This document shows positions 1 through 5,828 of a stretch of DNA of 5,828 nt, in pieces. Source of the stretch: JBHIFB01 sp046760905 (GTDB taxonomy: Bacteria > Gemmatimonadota > CAZMKB01); NCBI GenBank assembly GCA_046760905.1, contig JBHIFB010000169.1, positions 1-5,828 of the forward strand, written 5' to 3'. Below the pieces are notes generated by a model. The model saw only the letters and a list, made by a program, of their open reading frames with translations. It did not search any database and had not been told where the DNA came from. A program made the translations under genes and the position numbers. The stretch's first letter is position 1, and the number at the start of each line of letters is the position of its first letter.

Positions 1-2
1 TG

Positions 3-536
3 ACCAGGGAACCGGGAGGCACTGCCCTGGGAGAGGATATAAGGAAAATCCTGCTTCAACCTGTCCACACCAGTATCGACCCTCTTACCGAACTCCTGCT
101 GTACATCGCCTGCCGTGCCCAGCTGGTGAAGGAGGTCATACGACCGGCGCTGATTGAAGATAAAGTGGTTCTCATCGACAGGTTTTCTGATTCTACAATC
201 GCCTACCAGGGCTGGGGGCGGGGTCTCGATGTTCAGATGATCAAAGAGATGAATGGATTCGCGACGGGGAATATCATACCCGATATCACGTTCGTGTTCG
301 ATATTGAGCCAGAAGCCGGTTTGGCCAGAGTTTCAAGAAGAGGAAAAGACGGATCGGTGGACAGGATGGAAGCTGAGCAGATCTCCTTTCACGAGAGGGT
401 GAGGAAGGGATTTCTCGAGCTCGCAAAGCAGGAGAATCGTTGTCATGTGATAGATGCAAGTAAACCGATAGACCATATACAGAATGAGTTACGGATGATT
501 TACTCCAACCTCGTTGAGAAGCGTGCGGGCATGTAG
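3..536 (+). CDS. tmk: Thymidylate kinase (dTMP kinase), 5'-truncated by window edge
   Basis: This enzyme phosphorylates dTMP to dTDP with ATP, a cytosolic step essential for dTTP supply. The reading frame is open from base 3 and gives 177 residues. It begins directly with the family signature TREPGGT, followed by GEDIRKIL. The nucleoside-binding signature DRFSDSTIAYQG lies at fragment residues 59-70. The lid segment SRRGKDG...DRME is at about residues 111-123, with basic residues before the acidic ones, and a normal helical C-terminus follows. Compared with the usual length of about 205-215 residues, some 30-35 residues are missing, including the ATP-binding P-loop; this is caused by the window boundary and is not a mutation. 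A GTG at 126 is an internal valine and not the start. In many bacteria the delta-prime subunit gene holB follows tmk; here a sensory gene follows after 38 nt. The identification is secure from the motifs. Confidence 0.97.
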   Translation, partial: TREPGGTALGEDIRKILLQPVHTSIDPLTELLLYIACRAQLVKEVIRPALIEDKVVLIDRFSDSTIAYQGWGRGLDVQMIKEMNGFATGNIIPDITFVFDIEPEAGLARVSRRGKDGSVDRMEAEQISFHERVRKGFLELAKQENRCHVIDASKPIDHIQNELRMIYSNLVEKRAGM

Positions 537-545
537 ATGTTATCC

Positions 546-576
546 CCGCTGAACAACCATAATTTCAGCGGCTTTT
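546..576 (+). terminator. Probable weak Rho-independent terminator after tmk
   Basis: A perfect inverted repeat, CCGCTGA (546-552) and TCAGCGG (565-571), can be extended by one A-T pair. It encloses a loop of about 10 nt and is followed by CTTTT. It starts 10 nt after the tmk stop codon, where a terminator would be expected. The T-run is short and the loop long, so termination may be partial. The hairpin overlaps the TTG start candidate of the next gene at 575, so it could also affect translation initiation there. Stem complementarity is seen directly; the terminator role is inferred. Confidence 0.5.
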
Positions 577-1873
577 GAAAATTCACAATGCTACCGAGAT
601 GATGAAAGTTCCAGAGACCTTTTTCCAGTCAATAGTAAACAATACCGGCGATGTCATATGGGTCATAACCAGGGACCAGGAACGGATCGTTTACATCAAC
701 AGGGATTTCTCGGGAGTGAAGAAGGAGAAGATACTTGAGGAGGGCCTGTCTTCTATCTGGCCGGTGATGGACATTCATAACCTCGAACGCATCCTCGATG
801 CAATTAAGAAGGTAGCTATGAGCGGGGAGCAGATCGAAAACATCCAGACTGTCCATACTAACTCCGTGACTGGCCTGAACGAGTATTACCTCCACACGGT
901 TATCCCGATCCCCGATGAGGATGGGATCGTCTCCCACGTCCAGATCGTGAGCACCGAAATCAGTTACTTCATCAATACCCAGAGAACGATGGATATACTG
1001 AATTCCGTGAGTGCAACTATACAGAGGAATCTACTCAGCAAGAATCTTTTTAAAGTGGTGGGGAAGAAGCTGAGAATGCATGCCATCTATATTACCATCA
1101 TGCTCACAACGGATGAGAAGACCACCCATTTAGCCTACACAAATTATCCCAGGAGAAAGCTTAAAAAAGCTTTGGGATTGATGGGCAAGGAAAGAGCCTT
1201 CACGGGGATTCCCATTGAAATATGGAAGGGTGTTATGCACACGATCAGGCACAGAAGATCACAGTTCTGGGATGATCCATACATGTTTCTGACATCGAGG
1301 TTGCATGATAAGAGCTACAGAAAGAATCTTGGGGCAATCGTCAGATTGCTTGATATGAAAAAGGTCATAGTAGTCCCGATGGTTGCAAATCATTCCACGA
1401 TCGGGTCTCTTGTCATGGTCTCCGGCTCACTAACAAAGATGGATGTCCCGGTGATAGAGACATTCGCAGCACAGTTTTCCCATGCTATTATGTACTCACG
1501 GCTTTTAAAGAGTGTGAGGAAGCTGGAAGGATTCCTTGAGACCATCGTTGATAATACCGAGGAGGGAATAATCGTAGTCGATGAAAATGGGATCATTGTG
1601 TCCTGGAACCGGGCCGCAAGCCGGCTCCTTGGCTACAGCAAACTCGAAATTCTTGGCAAGCGCATCGAATCAATCGATGTTGAGAAAAACCTTGTGAAGC
1701 AATTCCAGGGCGCATCGGGAGGGAATGTGACGAGGCCGGAAGAGATTCATATCAGAGATCGAAGCGGTGTCTCAAGAAAGGTGGCTGTCACCGCTTTCCC
1801 GGTCGATTCAGGCCAATCGAAGGATATGGGAGCCACAATGATAATTAGAAGCCTGGATCCTTTGACACGATAA
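575..1873 (+). CDS. PAS-GAF-PAS sensory protein without output domain (first paralog)
   Basis: This is a predicted soluble sensory protein of 432 residues with no signal peptide or membrane segment. An N-terminal PAS domain spans about residues 14-135 (WVITRD, then YINRDFSG and EEGLS-IWP). A GAF-like domain covers about 140-315 and contains YTNYPRRKLKK at 188-198 and KVIVVPM. A second PAS domain covers about 319-430 (GIIVVDENG, SWNRAASRLLGYS). The protein ends at the last PAS strand (MIIRSLD) with no HisKA/HATPase, GGDEF, EAL, phosphatase or DNA-binding domain, so it may act by protein contact. It is paralogous to the next gene over its full length. The start is uncertain: TTG 575 has no clear ribosome binding site and lies in a hairpin, and ATG 599 or 602 are alternatives. 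The paralog has a matching H-(N/D)-A upstream of these ATGs, which favours the longer form. The domain calls rest on recognised motifs; the ligand and partner are unknown. Confidence 0.88.
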   Translation: MKIHNATEMMKVPETFFQSIVNNTGDVIWVITRDQERIVYINRDFSGVKKEKILEEGLSSIWPVMDIHNLERILDAIKKVAMSGEQIENIQTVHTNSVTGLNEYYLHTVIPIPDEDGIVSHVQIVSTEISYFINTQRTMDILNSVSATIQRNLLSKNLFKVVGKKLRMHAIYITIMLTTDEKTTHLAYTNYPRRKLKKALGLMGKERAFTGIPIEIWKGVMHTIRHRRSQFWDDPYMFLTSRLHDKSYRKNLGAIVRLLDMKKVIVVPMVANHSTIGSLVMVSGSLTKMDVPVIETFAAQFSHAIMYSRLLKSVRKLEGFLETIVDNTEEGIIVVDENGIIVSWNRAASRLLGYSKLEILGKRIESIDVEKNLVKQFQGASGGNVTRPEEIHIRDRSGVSRKVAVTAFPVDSGQSKDMGATMIIRSLDPLTR

Positions 1874-1916
1874 GACTTCCACCGGGATTTTACTTGATAA
1901 GCAGAACTGAGAGCCA

Positions 1917-3221
1917 ATGATCGAGAAGAATATAACATACCACGATGCAAGAGGGGTTGAATTCCCTGAAGATTTCTACCGCTCGCTTATTGAAAACACA
2001 CGAAACATCGTGTGGGTGATCTCACGGGATGAGCAGCAAGTCGTCTTTATCAACAGAGATTTTTCCGGATTGAAACGGGATAAAATACTTGAAGAGGGCT
2101 TGTCCCTCATATGGCCACTCATGACGATAGACAGCCTCGAATCGATCCTTTATGCGATAGAGAGAGCCGCGACCGGTGAATCAACGGAGAATCTCCGGAC
2201 AGAGCACAAGAATGTCCTAACCGGCAGAGAGGAGTACTACCTAAATTCGATATTCCCTCTCTCCGATTCCACGGGTCGGATAACTCATATCCAGATAAGT
2301 AGCAGGGAAATTACCAGTCTGGTTACAGCGCGCAGGACAATCGATATACTCAACTCCGTCAGCGATGCGGTCCAGAATAACATGTTCAGCGGTAATCTCT
2401 TCAAACTCGTGGGGGAGAGGTTGAAAAAATATGATATCCACATCATAATCTTTCTAAGCAGCGACAGGAAAATCACCCGTCTGGTCTACACCAATTTCCC
2501 TGTTAGGAAGCTTAAGAAGGTGCTCTCAATAGTGGGAAGGGACGATGTTCTAACGGGAACCCCCATCGACGATTGGCTGGGATTAAAGCGCACGATAATG
2601 CATAAGAAAGCCGAATACTTCGGTGACCCGTATGCATACTTTAAATCGAGGACGAGAGGCGTCATACCGAAGAGTGTTGTCGGGGATATTGTCAACCTGC
2701 TCGGCCTGAGCAAGGTGATCGTGGCCCCGATGATTGAAAACCGAGTCTCAGTCGGGGCATTCATAATGTTCTCTCCGATATTCACTGAAACAGATCTTTC
2801 AGCGGTTAAGACATTCGCCGTCCAGTTTACTAATGCGCTTCTGAATTCACAGCTGTACAGCGATACTGAAAGATTGAAGAGCTACCTCGGGACCCTGCTT
2901 GAACACACTGGCGAGGCCGTCATCACAGCCGATGGCGCCGGCCGTATTGTGGCCTGGAACAGAGCCGCCAGCGAGATTCTTGGTTTCGAAGAGCATGATA
3001 TAATAGGTGGAAGTGTGCGGAAGATAGGGCTTGATACTGGCATCTGGGGTGAAATGCTCGAGGCCAGTCGGAAGGGAATAACTAAAAGATACGAGAGGAC
3101 GAGCCTGAGAGCACTAGATGGTTCGAAGAAACAGCTCACAATCATCACTTCACCGGTTGAGAAAGGCGATGCCAAAGATCCCGGGGTGATCATGCTTCTG
3201 AAAGACAGGCGAAGTTTTTAG
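1917..3221 (+). CDS. PAS-GAF-PAS sensory protein without output domain (second paralog)
   Basis: This 434-residue soluble protein has the same layout as its upstream neighbour: PAS at about residues 18-138 (WVISRD, FINRDFSG, EEGLSLIWP), a GAF-like domain at about 142-318 (YTNFPVRKLKK from Tyr191, then KVIVAPM), and PAS at about 322-432 (GRIVAWNRAASEILGFEE). By eye the two proteins are nearly half identical. The first PAS (NRDFSG, KILEEGLS) and the linker RT-DILNSVS are most alike, and the last PAS has drifted more. It also ends at the final PAS strand (VIMLLKD), so the absence of an effector domain predates the duplication. The ATG at 1917 is preceded by GAGAG only 3 nt away, a weak ribosome binding site. 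It follows the first paralog by 43 nt and precedes the glycosyltransferase gene by 47 nt, so co-transcription is likely. Heteromeric pairing of the paralogs is possible but unproven. Confidence 0.9.
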   Translation: MIEKNITYHDARGVEFPEDFYRSLIENTRNIVWVISRDEQQVVFINRDFSGLKRDKILEEGLSLIWPLMTIDSLESILYAIERAATGESTENLRTEHKNVLTGREEYYLNSIFPLSDSTGRITHIQISSREITSLVTARRTIDILNSVSDAVQNNMFSGNLFKLVGERLKKYDIHIIIFLSSDRKITRLVYTNFPVRKLKKVLSIVGRDDVLTGTPIDDWLGLKRTIMHKKAEYFGDPYAYFKSRTRGVIPKSVVGDIVNLLGLSKVIVAPMIENRVSVGAFIMFSPIFTETDLSAVKTFAVQFTNALLNSQLYSDTERLKSYLGTLLEHTGEAVITADGAGRIVAWNRAASEILGFEEHDIIGGSVRKIGLDTGIWGEMLEASRKGITKRYERTSLRALDGSKKQLTIITSPVEKGDAKDPGVIMLLKDRRSF

Positions 3222-3268
3222 AAGGTGACCTCGATCAAGAATTACATCTATGCAAGAGTCACGAACCA

Positions 3269-4936
3269 ATGAAGAGATCTGTTCCTGATTTTAAGGCCCT
3301 GACAGTCGTTATCGTTTCGTACAATTCGAGGAGATTTCTTAAGCGATGTCTGAATTCGCTTATGAGATCACCAGACTTTCCCTCCTTCAGGGTAATACTC
3401 GTTGATAATGCCTCCACCGATGGAACAGTTCAGATGGTCAGGAAGGAATATCAATGGGTCGATGTGATAGTAAACAGGGAAAACGTCGGATTCTCTGCCG
3501 CCTGCAACATGGCAATCGAGGCTTCAGATTCACGGTATATCCTGTTCCTGAACCCGGATATTGAGATCGAACCCGGCGCGATAGAGAAAATGACAGAAAG
3601 GATGGAGTCATCGAAAAACACGGGTGTCCTTGGGGGATTGGTCTTCGATGCCTCTGGTTCACCTCAACACAGCGCCGGCAGACAGATTCCCGGGATCATA
3701 TCGGCATTCTTCCACCTCACAGGTCTCTCGAAGCTTTTTCCCCGTTCAACCTGGGTAAATCAGTACAGCCTGATGCACACCTCTCCATATGAAGAGAGGA
3801 TTGTAGGGGCGGTTTCCGGTTCCTTCATGATGGCGAGAAGAGACGCCCTCACCCTCGTATCGGGCTTCGACGAGGATTTCTTTCTATATGGTGAAGATAT
3901 CGATATCTGTCTCCGTGTTTCACAGAAAGGTTTCGATATACTGTATTTCCCCGAGGCGCGCGCCCTGCATCATCACAGGGCTTCCACGCGAAAAATCCCA
4001 CTCCGGTCCACCTATCATTTCTATCACTCAATGTCACTGTTCTACAGGAAGCATCGCGGGAGGGGAGCCGGTAGATTCCTTTCCCCACTTGTGAGCATCG
4101 CATGCTGGACTATGTTCTTGCTGCAACTTTTGACAGGTGAGAAGATCAGACTTTCCGGGGGCGTGGTCAGGATGGAGAGACGATGGATGAGGTTCGTTTT
4201 CGTCTTCCTGGATCTTCTCTCCATCGTGGGTTCCTGGTTTTTAGCGGTCTATCTTCGCTACGGCCAGCTCAAGCCGCTTCCACCTTACAGGGATTACAGG
4301 TCCTACTTGCTCTTTCTCATAATCGTTCTGGTCGTGACTTACGGGAGCATGGTCTATCTGAAGGCGTACCGTCTGAAGCCGCGCGACGTGAGAACGGCAT
4401 TCAAGTCCACACTTCTTGTCTTCATCATCCTGAACCTGATCTTCTTCTACAGCAAACCTATCGCATTCAGCAGGCTGGTCCTGATTTATTTTTCCGTGTT
4501 CCTTTTTACAACATTCCTGATCTGGAGGTCTGTCTTCCACCTTGTTGCTATTTCATCAATCGGTGCCAACCTCTATTCACGACGGGTGGCCCTGGCCGGT
4601 ACGGTCAGGAAAACCCTCGAGTTACTCCCGCACCTCCGGCCGGAGGAAGAAGGTTATCAGATCGTCGGGGTCATCGGGAGGGATGAATCTGATGGGATCT
4701 GGGAGCACAAAAAGCCCTACCTCGGTAATTTCTCTGAAATCCAGGACATTGTAAAGCGCCTGTCAATTGATGAGGTGATAATAGTAAATGGGGAAGATGA
4801 TGAAAGCGGATGGTTCCTTACTGCCGGCTACCTCAGGGGCTGCCGGGTCAAGTTGCGTCTTCTCACTGAAGAGCTTTCAGGGAAGCTTTGCTCAGGGGAG
4901 AGTCTCAAGCTAAAGGATATGCCCACCATTCCTTGA
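3269..4936 (+). CDS. GT2 glycosyltransferase fused to the N-terminal half of a polyprenyl glycosylphosphotransferase
   Basis: This 555-residue membrane protein is probably involved in surface polysaccharide synthesis. Residues 9-260 form a family-2 glycosyltransferase of the rhamnosyltransferase-like type: VVIVSYNS at 13-20, DNASTDGT at 46-53, NPD at 95-97 (the DxD position), GSFMMARR at 184-191, GEDIDIC at 208-214 and HHHRAST near 234-240. A hydrophobic stretch at about 271-289 is followed by four likely membrane spans (about 310-330, 346-364, 380-395 and 403-425). The cytoplasmic segment 437-555 resembles the Rossmann-like CoA_binding_3 region of WcaJ/EPS sugar transferases (RRVALAGT, YQIVGVIG, YLGNFSEIQDIV, IDEVIIV). 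In those enzymes a bacterial sugar-transferase catalytic domain follows; here translation stops after LKDMPTIP, at that junction. The first half is expected to transfer an activated sugar to a lipid-linked or glycan acceptor. The second half should be catalytically inert alone and may be regulatory or membrane-anchoring. No strong ribosome binding site precedes ATG 3269. Confidence 0.9.
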   Translation: MKRSVPDFKALTVVIVSYNSRRFLKRCLNSLMRSPDFPSFRVILVDNASTDGTVQMVRKEYQWVDVIVNRENVGFSAACNMAIEASDSRYILFLNPDIEIEPGAIEKMTERMESSKNTGVLGGLVFDASGSPQHSAGRQIPGIISAFFHLTGLSKLFPRSTWVNQYSLMHTSPYEERIVGAVSGSFMMARRDALTLVSGFDEDFFLYGEDIDICLRVSQKGFDILYFPEARALHHHRASTRKIPLRSTYHFYHSMSLFYRKHRGRGAGRFLSPLVSIACWTMFLLQLLTGEKIRLSGGVVRMERRWMRFVFVFLDLLSIVGSWFLAVYLRYGQLKPLPPYRDYRSYLLFLIIVLVVTYGSMVYLKAYRLKPRDVRTAFKSTLLVFIILNLIFFYSKPIAFSRLVLIYFSVFLFTTFLIWRSVFHLVAISSIGANLYSRRVALAGTVRKTLELLPHLRPEEEGYQIVGVIGRDESDGIWEHKKPYLGNFSEIQDIVKRLSIDEVIIVNGEDDESGWFLTAGYLRGCRVKLRLLTEELSGKLCSGESLKLKDMPTIP

Positions 4937-4994
4937 AAAGCTCTAAAGTTCTCTAACTCCCTCCCTTTATGCACCATTAGACGATGTAAGAACA

Positions 4995-5090
4995 ATGCAC
5001 CTGAGTCAGCGCATACAGTCGGCTTTGCAATTGGGAAAGCCCCCGGGGAGCACCATGCTAAAGCGAAAGGGCGGGAGTGGGAAATTATGA
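4995..5090 (+). CDS. Possible 31-codon leader ORF overlapping the yraN start
   Basis: A short frame starts at ATG 4995 and ends at the TGA at 5088-5090, so its stop shares ATGA with the yraN start codon, the arrangement typical of translational coupling. The peptide would be basic near its end (LKRKGGSGK) with no recognised domain. No convincing ribosome binding site precedes it. The frame is already open from 4947, just inside the gap after the glycosyltransferase. The overlap may be chance; the geometry is seen directly but its coding status is doubtful. Confidence 0.2.
   Translation: MHLSQRIQSALQLGKPPGSTMLKRKGGSGKL
5021..5041 (+). other. Small hairpin in the leader of yraN
   Basis: GGCTTT (5021-5026) and AAAGCC (5036-5041) are perfectly complementary around a 9-nt loop, and the octamer palindrome CCCCGGGG follows at 5041-5048. 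Together they make a GC-rich structured patch about 40-65 nt upstream of the yraN start. No T-run follows, so it is not a typical terminator, and I recognise no known riboswitch class here. It may be incidental. The rest of the 150-nt gap (4937-5086) shows no clear promoter. Confidence 0.25.
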
Positions 5091-5446
5091 AGAGGTCAAC
5101 GGGCAGGAGGGGCGAAGATATTGCGGTTGGCTTTTTGAATGAGGCCGGATACCAGATCATGCGGAGGAACTATAGGGCTCTCAGGTGCGAGATAGATATA
5201 ATCGCCAGGAAGGGGAACACGCTGGTTTTTGTCGAGGTGAAGACACGGAATTCTCTAGCGTTTGGAGATCCGATATTATCGATAACTCCTGCCAAGACGA
5301 GGAACATTTTCAAGGTTGCCCGTGCATTTATCAATGAGGAAAAACTCAGCGATATGGAAGTGCGGTTCGATGCGGTAACGGTAGTCATACGAGGTGACAC
5401 CGTCATCATTGATCACATAAAAGATGCATTCAGATACAGTGATTAG
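5087..5446 (+). CDS. yraN: YraN / UPF0102 family nuclease-fold protein
   Basis: This small cytosolic protein of 119 residues has the normal length for the family. UPF0102 proteins adopt a Holliday-junction-resolvase-like, PD-(D/E)XK nuclease-type fold; their cellular role is poorly defined. Visible motifs are GRRGEDIA at 6-13 with Glu10, GYQIMRRNYR at 21-30, EIDIIA at 35-40 with Asp37, VFVEVKTR at 47-54 with Glu50 and Lys52, FGDP at 59-62, RFDAV at 93-97, and the terminal HIKDAF at 110-115. The acidic and lysine residues expected for a metal-dependent nuclease site are all present. The usual Gly before EID is Cys34 here. ATG 5087 is supported by a purine-rich GGGAG sequence about 9 nt upstream. 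The gene follows the glycosyltransferase by 150 nt, so it may have its own promoter. The common neighbour rnhB is not seen upstream, and yifB/comM is not seen in the window downstream. Confidence 0.96.
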   Translation: MKRSTGRRGEDIAVGFLNEAGYQIMRRNYRALRCEIDIIARKGNTLVFVEVKTRNSLAFGDPILSITPAKTRNIFKVARAFINEEKLSDMEVRFDAVTVVIRGDTVIIDHIKDAFRYSD

Positions 5447-5462
5447 GATATAAATAATTAAT

Positions 5463-5828
5463 ATGTCATTCCCGGAGAGGTTTCAATCGAATGAGACCTT
5501 TATCCAGCTTGGGCCGGATCTTCTCATCATCGGATCAGGTGATATCGGGTTAAACGGCAGTGGTCATAATGCAGTGGGTTCGATTTCTATGTCTTTCCCG
5601 AGGACTTTCCCCTTCCTGCTCGACCAAGATGGGTACCCAAATGCTCTCACGACTCGCTCAAGGACTCGAAGCCCTGTAATAGTATTCGCTAAGACCGGTA
5701 CCCAACCTTTATCTGACTCGCATCATGAACACTGCCCTGATCTTAAGAAAGCTTCCCCAAATGCTCTCACGATTCACTTAAGGGCTCTAAGTGGTCGCGT
5801 TCGCAATTACGGTAACATATTATCACTC
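5463..5828 (+). CDS. Open frame of unknown function, running off the right edge
   Basis: From ATG 5463, the first ATG after a TAA at 5451-5453, the frame stays open for 122 codons to the end of the window, so the C-terminus is unknown. It begins 16 nt after the yraN stop. A candidate AGGA at 5445-5448 lies 14 nt before the ATG, longer than usual. I do not recognise the protein. The segment PDLLIIGSGDIG (residues 18-29) followed by a Gly-Asn rich stretch faintly resembles the start of a PAS domain, but this is not enough for a call. PNALT occurs twice, at residues 59-63 and 99-103, because of the underlying direct repeat. The repeat copies differ mostly at codon position 2 in this frame, giving amino acid changes, and the composition is rich in Ser, Gly and Leu. 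Both argue against selection on this reading, so it may be non-coding repeat DNA or a decayed gene. Confidence 0.33.
   Translation, partial: MSFPERFQSNETFIQLGPDLLIIGSGDIGLNGSGHNAVGSISMSFPRTFPFLLDQDGYPNALTTRSRTRSPVIVFAKTGTQPLSDSHHEHCPDLKKASPNALTIHLRALSGRVRNYGNILSL
5636..5671 (+). repeat. Imperfect 36-bp direct repeat, copy 1
   Basis: It begins CCCAAATGCTCTCACGA and matches the copy at 5756 at 31 of 36 positions, with the first 17 bases identical. Its left end overlaps the palindrome GGGTACCC (5631-5638). A shorter match, GGTACCCAA, is seen at 5632-5640 and again at 5697-5705. GACTCG occurs twice within this copy (5651 and 5663) and a third time at 5714. No mobile element ends or transposase were recognised. 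Confidence 0.75.
5756..5791 (+). repeat. Imperfect 36-bp direct repeat, copy 2
   Basis: This second copy starts exactly 120 bp after the first and differs from it at five sites. Its right part forms an inverted repeat: CACTTA (5775-5780) and TAAGTG (5788-5793) around a 7-nt loop. The first copy does not preserve this hairpin well. The origin is unknown; possibilities are an intergenic repeat family, an internal duplication, or regulatory binding sites. Confidence 0.75.

Noticed and set aside
4183..4686. A 167-codon + strand frame inside the glycosyltransferase gene.
   Set aside because: It overlaps the membrane and Rossmann-like part, whose reading is clearly the true frame; the alternative product has no domain character.
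4937..5086. Looked for a missing sugar-transferase catalytic domain or an rnhB remnant in the gap, and for a riboswitch.
   Set aside because: No frame showed the expected motifs of either family, and no conserved riboswitch core was recognised.
4828..5160. A 110-codon minus-strand frame spanning the gap before yraN.
   Set aside because: It lies mostly antisense to the glycosyltransferase end and the yraN start, shows no recognisable domain, and reads as a shadow frame.
5443..5466. AT-rich segment containing TATAAA, considered as a promoter -10 element for the last frame.
   Set aside because: No convincing -35 element at the right spacing, and the site lies at the end of yraN next to the following ATG.
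5478..5499. Hairpin AGGTTTC / GAGACCT with one G-T wobble after yraN, considered as its terminator.
   Set aside because: Only a short TTTA follows, the stem is imperfect and AT-rich at the base, and it lies inside the open frame starting at 5463.
5571..5595. GGTTCGATT resembling a tRNA T-loop.
   Set aside because: The flanking bases do not form a T-stem, and no acceptor, D or anticodon arm is present nearby.

Overview
The window is a bacterial chromosomal segment of intermediate GC content, with every supportable gene on the + strand. The housekeeping genes (thymidylate kinase and a YraN-type protein) show it is bacterial. Nothing seen fixes the phylum. Most start codons lack a strong Shine-Dalgarno sequence; the yraN start has the best one. 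No tRNA, rRNA, CRISPR array, insertion sequence or phage gene was recognised.

Layout: (1) the 3' part of tmk, cut by the left edge (to 536); (2) a short hairpin followed by Ts, terminator-like, in the 38-nt gap; (3) two tandem paralogous sensory proteins (575-1873 and 1917-3221), each PAS-GAF-PAS and each ending at the end of the last PAS domain with no kinase, cyclase or other output domain; (4) a 555-residue membrane protein (3269-4936) that joins a family-2 glycosyltransferase to the membrane and nucleotide-binding-like N-terminal half of a polyprenyl-phosphate sugar-phosphotransferase, stopping where the catalytic half would begin; (5) a 150-nt gap holding a doubtful 31-codon ORF that overlaps the next start as ATGA; (6) yraN (5087-5446); (7) a tail of 382 nt with an open frame running off the right edge and an imperfect 36-bp direct repeat with copies exactly 120 bp apart.

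Gaps between genes 1-4 are 38-47 nt, so the two PAS-GAF-PAS genes and the glycosyltransferase could share a transcript. The terminator-like hairpin after tmk suggests this unit is at least partly separate from tmk. An attractive but unproven reading is that the sensor pair modulates envelope or exopolysaccharide synthesis by the fused glycosyltransferase. The least conventional parts are the output-less sensor pair, the glycosyltransferase fusion without its catalytic domain, and the repeat-bearing tail.
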